From contig NC_088310.1 of assembly GCF_910592395.1 (NCBI RefSeq), positions 24,941,491 through 25,005,490 of the forward strand: a DNA stretch of 64,000 nucleotides. Reading direction: 5' to 3'. Shown here one piece after another: positions 1 to 11,400 of the stretch. Below the pieces are notes generated by a model that saw only the letters and a program-made list of their open reading frames with translations, ran no database searches and was not told the DNA's origin. Every line of letters starts with the position of its first letter. Within the stretch, counting starts at the first letter, position 1. The position numbers were made by a program, and so were the translations under genes. The DNA is from Lineus longissimus. Its lineage: Eukaryota > Nemertea > Pilidiophora > Heteronemertea > Lineidae.

Positions 1-312
1 CCCTATTACCAAATTAGCAAAATTCGAAATTAATTTTTTCATCAAATAATTTCTTTATATCTGTAGACTTGCCACAACAAATATTTTTTCAATACCTCTC
101 CAAATATGTACTTGAGAGTAAAAAACATGCACTCGTCTAATAGATAGGCCTGGACCCTCCAACCTATGAATATTCATTAGTGGTCTTGTCTCGGAAATTT
201 TCTTAATCATGGGCGCAGCCATGTTTGCCGATTGGGTCAAGGTCAAATCCGTGGGCATTAACATTGCGCACGTGTCAATAAATTGCTATATTCTGCCCAC
301 CATCTTCAGCGG

Positions 313-384
313 GACTCCGTGGCGCAACGGTAGCGCGTCTGACTCCAGATCAGAAGGCTGCGTGTTCGAATCACGTCGGGGTCA
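313..384 (+). tRNA. tRNA-Trp (anticodon CCA)
   Basis: A complete 72-nt cloverleaf can be folded by eye. The acceptor stem is GACTCCG paired with CGGGGTC (one T-G wobble) and the discriminator base is A384. The D arm is GCGC/GCGC. The anticodon stem TCTGA/TCAGA holds the loop CTCCAGA, giving anticodon CCA for tryptophan. The T arm is GCGTG/CACGT with loop TTCGAAT. The internal A box (TGGCGCAACGG) and B box (GTTCGAATC) are intact, there is no intron, and T-runs follow at once. CCA is not encoded, as expected for a eukaryotic nuclear tRNA gene. It appears functional. Confidence 0.96.
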
Positions 385-391
385 AGTTGCA

Positions 392-409
392 TTTTTCCCT
401 TTTTATTTT
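392..409 (+). terminator. RNA polymerase III T-run terminator
   Basis: Two T-runs of five or more bases start eight bases after the end of the tRNA-Trp gene. This is the usual Pol III termination signal and supports an active tRNA gene. Confidence 0.8.
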
Positions 410-639
410 TTATTTTCATCCTTCTAATATCCGGCCGTTCTCTTTTTATCAACAAGAAATCTTCGTTATATACTTAGAGGTTCAGAAAGTCATTATTGCC
501 CATCATAAGTCAACCTTGGATCATCATATTGACATCTTGACAATATGACATACAATTGCAAGGCTCAGCGGTCCAGTCTCAGGTGTGTTCCTACTACTTC
601 TTCTTCTTCTTCAGCGTTCAACCTGCCTTAGTACTATAA

Positions 640-906
640 CCTCAGTCCTGTGGCGGAGATGAAGGGTTGTAAATGCGTGCGTACCCGGTTCGACGCCAGT
701 ATGGCCGGTGCGCTCCGTCTTCGGTCAGGTTTTATATCGGAGTTTCCGTCTCCTAGTCTGGTTGCCATAACTCGGCTGAAGAGCCCAGACTACCCGGTTA
801 CTCCTTGGTGACCAGTCACATGTGTGTCTAGTTACCTGGGAGACATAGTTTCCGCTCGAGGACAACACCAATGGAAAGGCCCGAGGACAGCACCAATGGA
901 AAGGAC
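640..906 (+). repeat. Possible tRNA-derived SINE fragment with a 25-bp tandem duplication
   Basis: TGGCGGAGATG at 651-661 resembles a Pol III A box and GGTTCGACGCC at 687-697 is a good B box at a suitable distance. The flanking sequence does not fold as a tRNA, which suggests a tRNA-derived SINE. Near its end a 25-bp unit is repeated in tandem at 857-881 and 882-906 with one or two mismatches. No A-tail or target-site duplication was identified, so the boundaries are guesses. Confidence 0.35.
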
Positions 907-1104
907 CTACTTTATCTCTTTACATACGCTAGACCCGCGTGCGTCATAGCGTCAAAGTCCTGAATACACAGCGTCATTATTCTGATATAGTTTCCCGGGA
1001 GCGCGTCACTGACGCGGCCGTATTTCAGGTAGTGTTTACATAAGTGATATTATCTCCGTTGCTGTTCATAGTACAGGACTAAAATTTTGGGGAGTAACTA
1101 AGAA

Positions 1105-1338
1105 TTAAATTCCGCATAAACTCATGTAATTTATTTTGAATTCTAACGAAAAGTAACCGAGAACAAGGCCTGCAAACTTGGAGAGAAAAAAATTTCTACA
1201 AATCGCCGTAAACACAAAATGTTTATAATAAAAATCTAAGTCCCAGTCACTATCATCACTTCCTACCGAAACATTGATATCTGAATCTGCAAAACCTTCA
1301 AATTCTGATCCGGAGCTCGAATCAAATAAATCTATCAT
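1105..1338 (-). CDS. Possible small acidic open reading frame (unknown, may be a gene relic)
   Basis: An open frame read on the minus strand from an ATG at 1338 encodes a Ser/Asp/Glu-rich start (FDSSSGSEFEGF followed by more acidic serine clusters), then a hydrophobic, non-distinctive end. The acidic SEFEGF-type block is unlike random translation and resembles acidic N-termini of some transposase-derived proteins, but I do not recognise the family. No convincing splice donor or further exon was found towards position 1. It may be a first exon, a transposon relic or chance. Confidence 0.2.
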   Translation of the reverse strand: MIDLFDSSSGSEFEGFADSDINVSVGSDDSDWDLDFYYKHFVFTAICRNFFLSKFAGLVLGYFSLEFKINYMSLCGI

Positions 1339-1523
1339 AAATAAACCCAGCTGGTCCCGAACAATGCGGCACGTCAATCAAAAAAAGATTAAAGAAACGT
1401 TTAAAAATGGCCGACGAGGTCAACTTCCTGGGGAATCCCGCCAATACATCGTTAATATTCATGCCTCATGAATACTAAATTAGAACGGAGTGACCTGAAT
1501 AGAAAATAGAAGCTTATCTCTTA

Positions 1524-1664
1524 TTGGCCATTCAAATAGGGTCACCATGGAGCCAGCCAATAAGAAATTACGATACATTAAAGTTGGAGTAGCTTGTAGT
1601 CGGCTTGCCGGAGTTTCGCACTGTTTGAATGGAGCCGAGTAATGGCGGCTCCTGGGAGAACAGC
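1524..1664 (+). promoter_or_regulatory. Candidate CCAAT promoter with a short first exon
   Basis: Two CCAAT-type motifs in opposite orientation (ATTGG near 1524 and CCAAT near 1556) precede a G/C-rich stretch containing ATG at 1629. An open frame of 12 codons then runs into a strong donor, GTAAGT, starting at 1665. This is how a TATA-less first exon looks. I could not find a matching coding exon downstream. Joined to the acceptor of the FERM gene at 25981, the frame stops at once, so it could only be a 5'UTR exon of that gene. Inference only. Confidence 0.3.
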
Positions 1665-2670
1665 GTAAGTTCTTTGCGCCGACCAGCGGCGGCTAGCGCA
1701 TGTAAAGAGTTATAGACCTAAATTTAGAGATGTGTTACATGTAGTCAGGGAATTCCTGTTTTGGCACTTGTGTTTCCGAGGTGTTATAGCCCAGTCGGTG
1801 TCGATGTGGAAATAGAAGATTGCCCAGGTTCTTGGATAGCCAAAATGAAAAGAACTTACTCTGGACTGGCTTCAATGCATACAGAGGGCGAGGCATACTG
1901 AAATCTCATTGTAGCCAATATCTAAATTGTACTTAGAGGGAATTCCAACACTTAAGATTTCCTTTGAGAGAGTATCAGACTGAGCTGAATGAACACTCAA
2001 ACACAAATTTCATGAAGATCACCAGTTTTATTGTGATTTTTACATTGACACAAAAAAGACTATCATGCCTGTATACTACATGTAGTAGCAGAAATACATA
2101 AAGCCAGACATACCCTGCACAAAGACAGATTTTCTTGCAAAGTTTCATGTTACTGAAAATGAAAGTTTTTGCAAATCTGATGGGTCGACTCTCATCCCAT
2201 TATTCTTTTCAATGTATACCATATGGGTGGCATTTCATCAATGATAATGTTTAACCTCTATACTAGCCCTGGCATTATATATCACTGTTTTTACTAACAG
2301 TCGTGATAGATGAGATAATCGCCATATTTACACTAACCAACTAAACTTTATATTACGAATATTTGAGACACAAAATTGCATTTCAGAAATGCACCATAAG
2401 ATCAGTTTTTGAAAGGTGTTTGCTTATGATATTCCAGGTAGACCGAAAACTTTCAACAAAAGAGGTTTTTTTTACAACAAAAAAATAATGGAGGAAGGGC
2501 TTGAAGGGAGGGGTACATGTTATGTGAATGCTGAATTGCACACTTGGCATAAGCTTATGACAACCAGGAGTACAATTCCTTTTTTAATTTGATGAAATGT
2601 CACCAATGTTGAATAACATTCTCCATTCAATTCGCTAGCAAACATACTAGTATGTCCTTGAACTCTTAAA

Positions 2671-2722
2671 CAATCAGGATTGAAACTCAAAATTACCAAT
2701 CAGGATTGAAACTCAAAATTAC
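2671..2722. repeat. 26-bp perfect tandem duplication
   Basis: A 26-bp unit beginning CAATCAGGATTGAAACTC occurs twice head to tail (2671-2696 and 2697-2722) without a mismatch, so it arose recently. It lies in the presumed 3'UTR of the CBM48 gene. Confidence 0.9.
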
Positions 2723-4461
2723 CAAGTACAAATGTATTACAACAGGCATCCGAATAAAACAAAGACATCTTATTCATGAGGGAGTTTAGCATCACAGATA
2801 AATGCTTCTGAAGATGACACATAAATCAGTGAATTTGGTGAGACATTTGACAATAATGAGCAGTTGAGTATCAGTCAAAGTCAAAGCGACAGAGAAGAAG
2901 TAAGAAGGGACCATTCACCCATTTCCGAAAGCAAAATATATCGTAACTAACTGATGAGCATGCCGGGGATGTAGAATTGGACTCATTTGAATGGATAATA
3001 AAATTGGAATATTCCTAACCTTGTTCAACAGTCGTCCATTGCACACCTAAATTGTGCTTTCGGAAATCCCTGAATGTGTAGAAGGAAGACACACATCGTA
3101 TTTTCTATCATCACAGTATCAGCTGATTTGTCAAGCTTAAATATAAACCCTGTTTTCAACTCAACCTCAGAGATTGAGATCTCGCTATCTACTGGCTATT
3201 ACCTAAAAGACATACAAAGGAAAAGATAGGATACTATTGGCCAGTTGAAAGTAAAGAGTGACACTGGCCTGGCAATGAACTTACGACATTACGATCACAA
3301 GTCGGACCCTCTTCCACGCCCGTGAAACGAAAGACTTTCCAAAACCATCAGTTCAATAATTTTTCTGTCATTATTGTTTGCAACTTGACCCTCAATACAC
3401 ACAATGTGAAAAATATTGTGCTGGCAATGATATAAGGGTTCACAGTATCCTAGAACAATGAAAAAATGTGTATTTTATATGAAAAAAACTCATCATTGTA
3501 TCAAATCTGGTATACACTGACAAATCAGATTACAATATGATTTTGTCTTCTATGAATCCAAATCATACTAATTGAGCGCACAATATGACACATATTGCTA
3601 TCTACATCATGACCTCATCTACTGCCAAAACAAGTCTTAACCCACCAACTGTAAAACAGCCACACTCCCTACTAGCACATACAAAAGGATAATAGCCTTA
3701 CTTTCACATTTCATAAGATATCCAAAGAAAAATAGAATACTAAATGCAAAGTGAGAGAATTAAATTGATACTTCAATAATATTCAAATTTACCAAAAGCA
3801 AATTGGTCAGATTTGAGATCAGTTGTATGTACTAGGAACTTCCCTGATCGTATGATAAAAGAGCTTGTTATACATGTATAGTATACAGGGATTTAGCCTA
3901 CCATTTTATCTATTTCTTCTTCCAAAACTGTCACTCACAAACTGAAATATTGCATCTGATACAAATATATCATATTTCAAAGTTTAAACAGAGATTTCAT
4001 GCATTACAGCAAAGTATGATAACACTATTCATCAAGATTCTAGAAACTACTGATACACAAACCAAAAGAAAGCTGGATTCAAATTGCATAAGATACAAAT
4101 GAGTTCATGTTTTCACACCATAACTCCAAGATTGCTGAACATCTTTAGTACAATTGGTACAGCAATCTCAGGTACAGTCAGTGCAAAATGAAAGAATTTC
4201 AGATGAGACAAAACAACAACACAATGTTCTAAACAGCTACAATTTTTGCTTACCATACACGTGTTTTAATTTAAAGTGAGCACTATGGTTCATACATGTA
4301 CAACTACGCATTATAATTTTGCAGGCAATATGAGTTTTATCGTCTTTGATAACACTGGAGATATCTACTAGGATACATGCGCCTGGGGTGTAATGAGTTA
4401 ATCTACAAAGATTCACAGGTGGCACCCGACCCAACCCAACCAGCATCACTGCTTTCAATAC

Positions 4462-4700
4462 TTAAAGGAGTACGCCGTTCGTAATTACTTGTGGTCCAAT
4501 TAAATGGAAACCCACTAATACACAATGCTGTAATGCAGTTATTGTGAATTAAAATTTGTTTAAAGTTGGTATTCATAGTATTTGTATAGAGTCTACACAA
4601 TGGCAATGTTGAAATTCATATTTAGAATGTATTTTTGCAATTGGACATTTTAAAATTCAATTACAAATTCAAAATTTTAACGAACGGCATAGGCCTTTAA
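4462..4700. mobile_element. MITE with 23-bp inverted termini and TTAA ends
   Basis: The left end TTAAAGGAGTACGCCGTTCGTAA (4462-4484) is mirrored by the complement of 4678-4700, with mismatches only in a five-base internal block and near the inner end. Both ends carry TTAA, the target site used by piggyBac-type elements. The 239-bp AT-rich interior has no coding capacity. A second element with the same TTAAAGGAGTACG start lies at 34117-34233. Class assignment to piggyBac-like is an inference from TTAA. Confidence 0.6.
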
Positions 4701-5477
4701 AATAAACATAATGTGGTATATTTTTAAGTTGTGCAATACTGCTAAAAAGAATACAATGATTATTCCCCAATAACTACAATTGCAGAACAGGAGGAATCCA
4801 TCATGAATTCATTGATGCCAACTGAATGAATATATTGAGGGTGGACTTGTACATGATTACAATGTAGCTAAAGCCCACGTTAAGATGTGAAAAAGCATGC
4901 ACATAAGAGTAAATAAAGTGCTAGTTTGTCGTCCACATGGATATTCAAGTCTGACTGAATATTCAAGAACATACCAGTACAGACCCTACAACAAAAATTC
5001 ACAAACGTCATCCAGGTCCCTGTGCTTAGTATGACTAATATTCCGTAGAAAGAGATGTGAAATTTTGGGGGGTCAAAATGACTGTACAGGGAGTGATGTT
5101 TACGCGGCTGCTAATTTCATTGCACTGAGATGCAGGGAGTTTCCACCTTTTCCAATCTGTAACAACATGATGAACTCATCATCTCTGCAGACGTTTTTTA
5201 ACCGACAAAAGTACAACACCGTCCCTGGTCGGATTATTGTTTAAAACACCTCCTGAAGTCAATGCTTGCAATGCACAATATCAATGTCTATATCAGCATA
5301 ACTAGACTTGTTCCTCCAGTACAGTGATGTACAATCCATCTATACTAAAGCACAGGTAAAGTTACATTGACATGCAGTCTTACACTACACAGTTCATAAC
5401 TAGGGGAACTGTGTATTCCCAGAATATGGAATAGATCTAAGGCACCAGGGAAATCATGATGTTGGCAATGAAATTCT

Positions 5478-8400
5478 TCATTCGTTCTTTACGGTGATGA
5501 CATTGGCGTCAGTGCCATCCTCCCTCGTGGCAGAAGGCTGGAAAAACATTGTAAACAACTTTAAGAATTTGCATAATAAAGGGGGACTATAGGCAGAAGC
5601 CAGGGACAAAATTGGTGGTCTTCCAACATATTACACTGTGGGCAGTGTTTAATCAGAGTCTTTCTATACAAATATCTTGTATAGAAAGACTCTGGTTTAA
5701 TTCAGCAATACACATTCTTGCAGTGTCCAAAATTGACCCGCAACACAGTAGGCAAATTTATGATTTTTCTGTCACCCTTGGGTGGACAAAATTCTACGGC
5801 ATGCCTCAGGATTGCATGACAAAATGAATTTGCAATATAGAGATCATACCCCAACGAATGAGATAATTGTGACTATTAGTCAGGATAGGGATTGTTATAG
5901 ACTAATTACTAATTGATTTAATAGAATTTTATTCACTGAGACTGGCCAGGGAGGGGTCAGATGTAGGTCACATCCGCGATGGTATAACCCAATTCGAGTG
6001 AGGATACGAGTTCTTCTAGAGTGTAGTTCTAGTGGCTTTATGGGATGGTCGTTGGCTAATTTACTACAACTACCGGGATCAATCTTTAAAAAATTGACCT
6101 TGCATACTCAGGAAATCCACGAACTAGTGCTTCAATTCCAAGATGTTGTTTAAAAGTGAGCTCTTGTTACCAGATCAGAATAAATCAAGGAAGAATGAAA
6201 CATAGTCAGGTTTTCCAGAATTGGCTGGCTATATTTTATCATATTACGCATTCAAATGACTAAAACAGACCTGCCAAACCAAAATTTTTCCAAATACACT
6301 TTGTTTTAGAAAGGGTATCCTGGGCCTAATCCTTGGGAGTTCTGCGGCATTGGAGCAAACAACCCCCATACGTACCAGGCTTGAGCTGATTTTCCATTCA
6401 TCATCGACAATGAATTTGTAATAATGCTCTCCCTCTTCCAAGTCACAGGTCGTGCTGAAGACACCATCACTGAAAATATATGATAACTTGCAAAATGTGG
6501 AAGTGACAGTGTCTGGATGAAATAGAACTCTTTTAGATAACTGGTGCCAACAAACCGGAACTTAAATACATGTAATCATTATCAATAAGTAAAGAAAACT
6601 TTATCAATTCTTGTTGTCAATACACACAGAGCCAACTAAAGCATTCGATCTTGCAAGTTGTAATTGGTTTCCCTGTGGATGTTTCACCTCATTTGTAGGT
6701 TTTCTGGTTTGAAAACGGATTTCCTCATGAGCCTTTTAAAGGTATACATGAGTGACTGCACCCCTAGTGGATTCGATTAGCCACTAGCTATTTGTGATGA
6801 CTGAAATCCCCTTGTGGTACCTCGTTATTGGATACATTACGACTGAAATTCAGCAGGGAATTCTTGAAAACAATGGGGCATAATTTCTGTCATTCAGGGT
6901 ATAATTTGACCAACAGAAAATTACAGCAATTATTATGAGGAGAATATCGAATTTCACAGAACTAAATCACCTTATTAATTAGAGACTGGTGTATTTGTTC
7001 TGCTGTACTTTAGTATACAGCAGTTTTCAAAATGGAGCAAAACTTTTTCACATAAAATTAAAGCACGTGAAGTTTCGTACCCAATGTGTTTAGCATAAAC
7101 TAGTAAGAATTGAAAAATACACAAGTTTTTAGACACAAACAGGACATAAGAGGGTATAAGAAATGTTTGCATGACTGGCATTGTTGCCATTAGGGCAAAG
7201 GTGAGACAAATTAAAGCAGGCAGACACAAGTATACACAAGTATACACTGGTTGAGAGACAGTGTAAACAGGCACACATTACATCGTCACTAAATTCAGCC
7301 TACTTTTTCTTCAATTCAATTTTTAATAATTTCCTTGTAAAGTACTGGAATGTAGTGTCTCATTGTTTCAATTGGTGGCACCACTTGTCATAACAAAGAA
7401 TACCAGAAAAACACCCATGCAGGGCATTTTTTAAAACACCTATTCAAAGTCCGGAGACACCTTTCCTGCTTATTGTCGAGTATTTTGTTTGTGACACACC
7501 AATTTGCCCCAGCGGTCAATGTCTAGCTATCGATCCAGACGTGTCTAAGGTTTACCAGTGTCACAGACTACCCAAATATATCATTTCAGCTCCAACACAA
7601 CAATAAGTTTTGCACTTATTATCAAGTACCCGATACTATCAATGTCACTGATATATACTAATTGAGAACAGACATGACCTTGTAAACTATAATATGGGCA
7701 ACTTTGTACTAAATTTTAATTGATATGTCTACTGTTTTTAACCCTTAGGTATTTACTCAAATTTCAAAATTACTGTTACTCGTTTTTAACTTATTTCTCC
7801 AACAGTCACAGATCTTCATCATCACCCTGAAGAATTTAAGTAAGAAAGTCTGCCTTGAATACCCAAGACCAAGATCAGATTCTTGGCAATCTTAGGAACT
7901 GATTCACAATTGCGATCATGTCCTCATCGCAATCATTTGACATCGGTACCGTGATTAAGATTTACATGTATTTCCTGCTGGATGAATACTTTTTATTCGA
8001 AAAATGGACTGTACTTCCTCTCACATGTGTCACCAGTGGATCACATGTATCATGTGGCCTGGAATTAGAGCAGTCATGTTTTCTCACCTTCAGACCTCAC
8101 ATCAAGTGACCATTTATCATGGGGGCATATAGTGTAAATAACTGCCAGTGATATGTTTTTAAAAATATTTCACAGTTACTGTACAGACGTTGATTCTGGG
8201 ATGCATCAGAATATGTACTTAATCATTATACAAAGTGCTTCTGTACAATCTTTCATGTACCTGGTGTGCAGCACCCTAAGCACTGCAAGTTTGTATCCAT
8301 GTCTGTCGTGCCAACCTTTTCAAATTAGTTTACATTAATACAACTTCAAGGAACCTTGTTCAAAAGCATCTAGAATACCCCTTACAATTTTATCATACAT

Positions 8401-11400
8401 TTCAATTCTAAAACATTCTCTTTAAATGTCAAGTATCTTACCTATTAGTCAGCTCCACATGATCAGTCCAGGTTGTAAAAGTACCCGTTACAAGAACGTT
8501 CTTGCCACCGTGTTCCCATTTGAAGTCTACGGACACTTTAGCAGGAGTGGTCTGAAGAAGAAGAGCAAACATGTTATACTAACAATTGAGAAAATTTTGT
8601 ATGTCTACAGGTATTTTGGCCATCTCGAAGTAGATGAGAAAGGTCATTCTTTTTCTTGCTCCTCCCTACCATTAGTATACTTTAAAGGTGGGATCCAGTT
8701 GCAAGGAAAACTACCCACACACATTTTAAAACTGGCAATTAGACACGCCCGAAAACCTAGGGTTGCTAGATTGTCAAGAGGAAATGGCCCATTGAATCCA
8801 CCAGGAGGAGCTGTTATGCTGATCCCTTTGTATGGCCTGCTATTGGCATCATGATTGTTACATGTTGGTTTGTTGTGGCTGTTACCTAATACACAATGGC
8901 CTTTAAAAGTTACCAGGTTTGCACCACCATCTCCAGGGATCTATTACAAGTCTGCTTCCTCATTGGAACATGAGAAAGCTGGATCAATACTAGAATTGCA
9001 CAAAAAGCTCTCTTTAGAGAAAACCTTTGGGACTTAAAGTTTGTTCAAGTCCTTGAAACAACTGAAGAAAAAGGCTAATTTGCACTTAAACAATCAGCAT
9101 TGTTATGAGGGAAGATGGGTTATTCATAAATGAAGTTATAATGTACATCTTTTTCAACAGCCAAGTGACAATCACAGGTTAAATGTCCATAACCATGACT
9201 GGAAGTCTTTGTACATGCCATGTTTGCCCTCAATAGCTCACGAAATGTGTCATGTTGTGCAACATAACATGATTCTTAGAATAAAATTCTGCTAAACAAT
9301 AACAATTACATCATGTGCCTGCTGGTCTCTGGGTGCTGGTGCTTTTATCACTTGGTAGTACTTTCGTTATTCTATACATTCTGTCACAGATTACACCAGT
9401 TTTAAGATATGATGCCGAATTGATATTTTGACATCCTTGATTCAACCCCCCAATATCCCAATTTTGAAATGGCATATACCCACCTCTTCAACAGGAGTCT
9501 CAGTTTGTACTGATGGTGAATCTGAAATATAAAAACAAATGTTAGGTCACAAAGGTGAAGAAATCACCACTGAGTATGGCCACCCCAAATGTTTTGCCCG
9601 TGGTTGCCCTACAATCAAACCACTTTCCAGTAATGTTAAGAATAATAGAAGAGTTATAATTATACAACTACAACGATCAAATCATATGATTTTCACTGCA
9701 GGTTGTTTGTATTGGGTGTGGTCTGAAGCTCTTATTAACTGATGTTTACAGGGCGTCACAAAAAGCTTAGGCCTAACAGAGTAAATGTCTTGTTTCCTGG
9801 TATAGCCTGAAATGGTATATCAGGGGATCATTTTACCAAAAAGAAATACATTTTGGGGGATCAGAGCAAGGAAGTTCGATCCCCTCTGAACAAGGAAGAT
9901 GATAGAGATATTCCTACGAGCTGGTATTCAATTGACAGTATAATTACCCAGAGCCAATCTTTAACTTTTACACCTCTTAACTGCTCTTGGAGCAAGACTT
10001 AGTAAATTAGTAGTGTAGGTGCTAACATGTCAGTCTTCAACATTGCATGTAATCAAATTATTTGAATTAGAATAATTCAGACCACTTTCATTTTTCGCTG
10101 AAGCACAGTGCCAAACAGGAAAAAAGCAACAACGATTTGCCTGACAATTTGTAGTGCTTCCCTGTTCGATGATTACAAATTTGGCATGTATAGAATTAGA
10201 AATGTGATTTAGTGTTGAGACAACATTTCAACCCACAGTGGGATGGATTTTGTGACACTGCATGTGGGAGACCCACAGGCCTTGGACATTGACGTGATGA
10301 GGACACAACAACCAATGAACACATTTGCCTACTTGTCCTCCTGAATGGGTTTGCAGCTCCCCACATTAATGATCGCTTTTTTGTCAGCGCTGAAAAAGGT
10401 AGCAAGATAACAGTTCAAGACCTAACTGATTATAGCATTTTTATGGTTATGTCCTCCCATCGAATGACATTGTGACACTAAACGCAAAACACTCCATTGG
10501 CCTATAGCGCTCCACAAACTAGTGACTTCTATTGTTGGGACCTACGACTTAGCAATATAACAACATAACTGATTGCGATTTTTAACCATCAGCAGCATGT
10601 TTCCAATCTCAATCTCCAAGGCTATGTCGCAGGATGCAGCAAGAGCACACCACCAACAAAATCATGTCAAATCATAATTAGAAGTAATAACAAATACCAC
10701 AGAATATCATTTCACTAACAAATAGACCAGAAACAACTTCACCATGATATGGCCTAATTAAGTTCTGTTGGAACAATGAAGTAGGAAGTTGATAATGAGA
10801 GTAGGAAGTCACACATCATATGGTTCAGCAAACCTTCATGCATATGCAAATTGTAAGACATTTAAGATACAGTCTGCCCTTAGAACAAATTCTAAACTGA
10901 TAAATTCATGAATTTTTGTGCACTTTTGCATCATTACAATTTCCAAAAATTTCAGAAAAATTTACATTTTGAAAGTCCACAAAGCTCAGTACCACAATTT
11001 GAATCTTTGTGACTTCTATGGGTACTCAATTAGCTAACCAGAATGAGCAATAATAACACCACATCTCAGGGTCATAAATATTTGATAAGTTTGATGATTA
11101 TCATGTTATTCAGCATGTCCCAAAGGGTTAATGTGTCAATATCTCACCATGATAACAACACATTGGCTTATCATATTGATTAAGAAATGCACAGCTTTAA
11201 CATAGTGCATTTCTTTTAATGTCAATGATGAAACATGATGACCATATGATATGATCGTGTACTGATACGATAAAACCCATTCCAAGTCAAAACAGCTAGC
11301 CTTCTCTATATATGTATAAATATATGATGACATCCCAGCTCCGTAATGAACAGTTACCAAAGCTTTTCTGAGTGATTCAACTGCAGAAGTTTGGAAAGTA

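Larger units (their letters stand above)
2027..5477 (-). other. Probable 3'UTR of the CBM48 gene
   Basis: This AT-rich stretch lies downstream of the CBM48 stop codon and contains no supportable coding exon on either strand. TTTATT at 2027-2032 is an AATAAA signal on the minus strand and is my best guess for the distal polyadenylation site. Nearer sites are possible. The stretch includes a 26-bp tandem duplication and a MITE, described separately. Confidence 0.4.

Noticed and set aside
8426-8854. 142-codon plus-strand open frame
   Set aside because: It runs antisense through a CBM48-coding exon and its intron and shows no domain, start context or splice logic.
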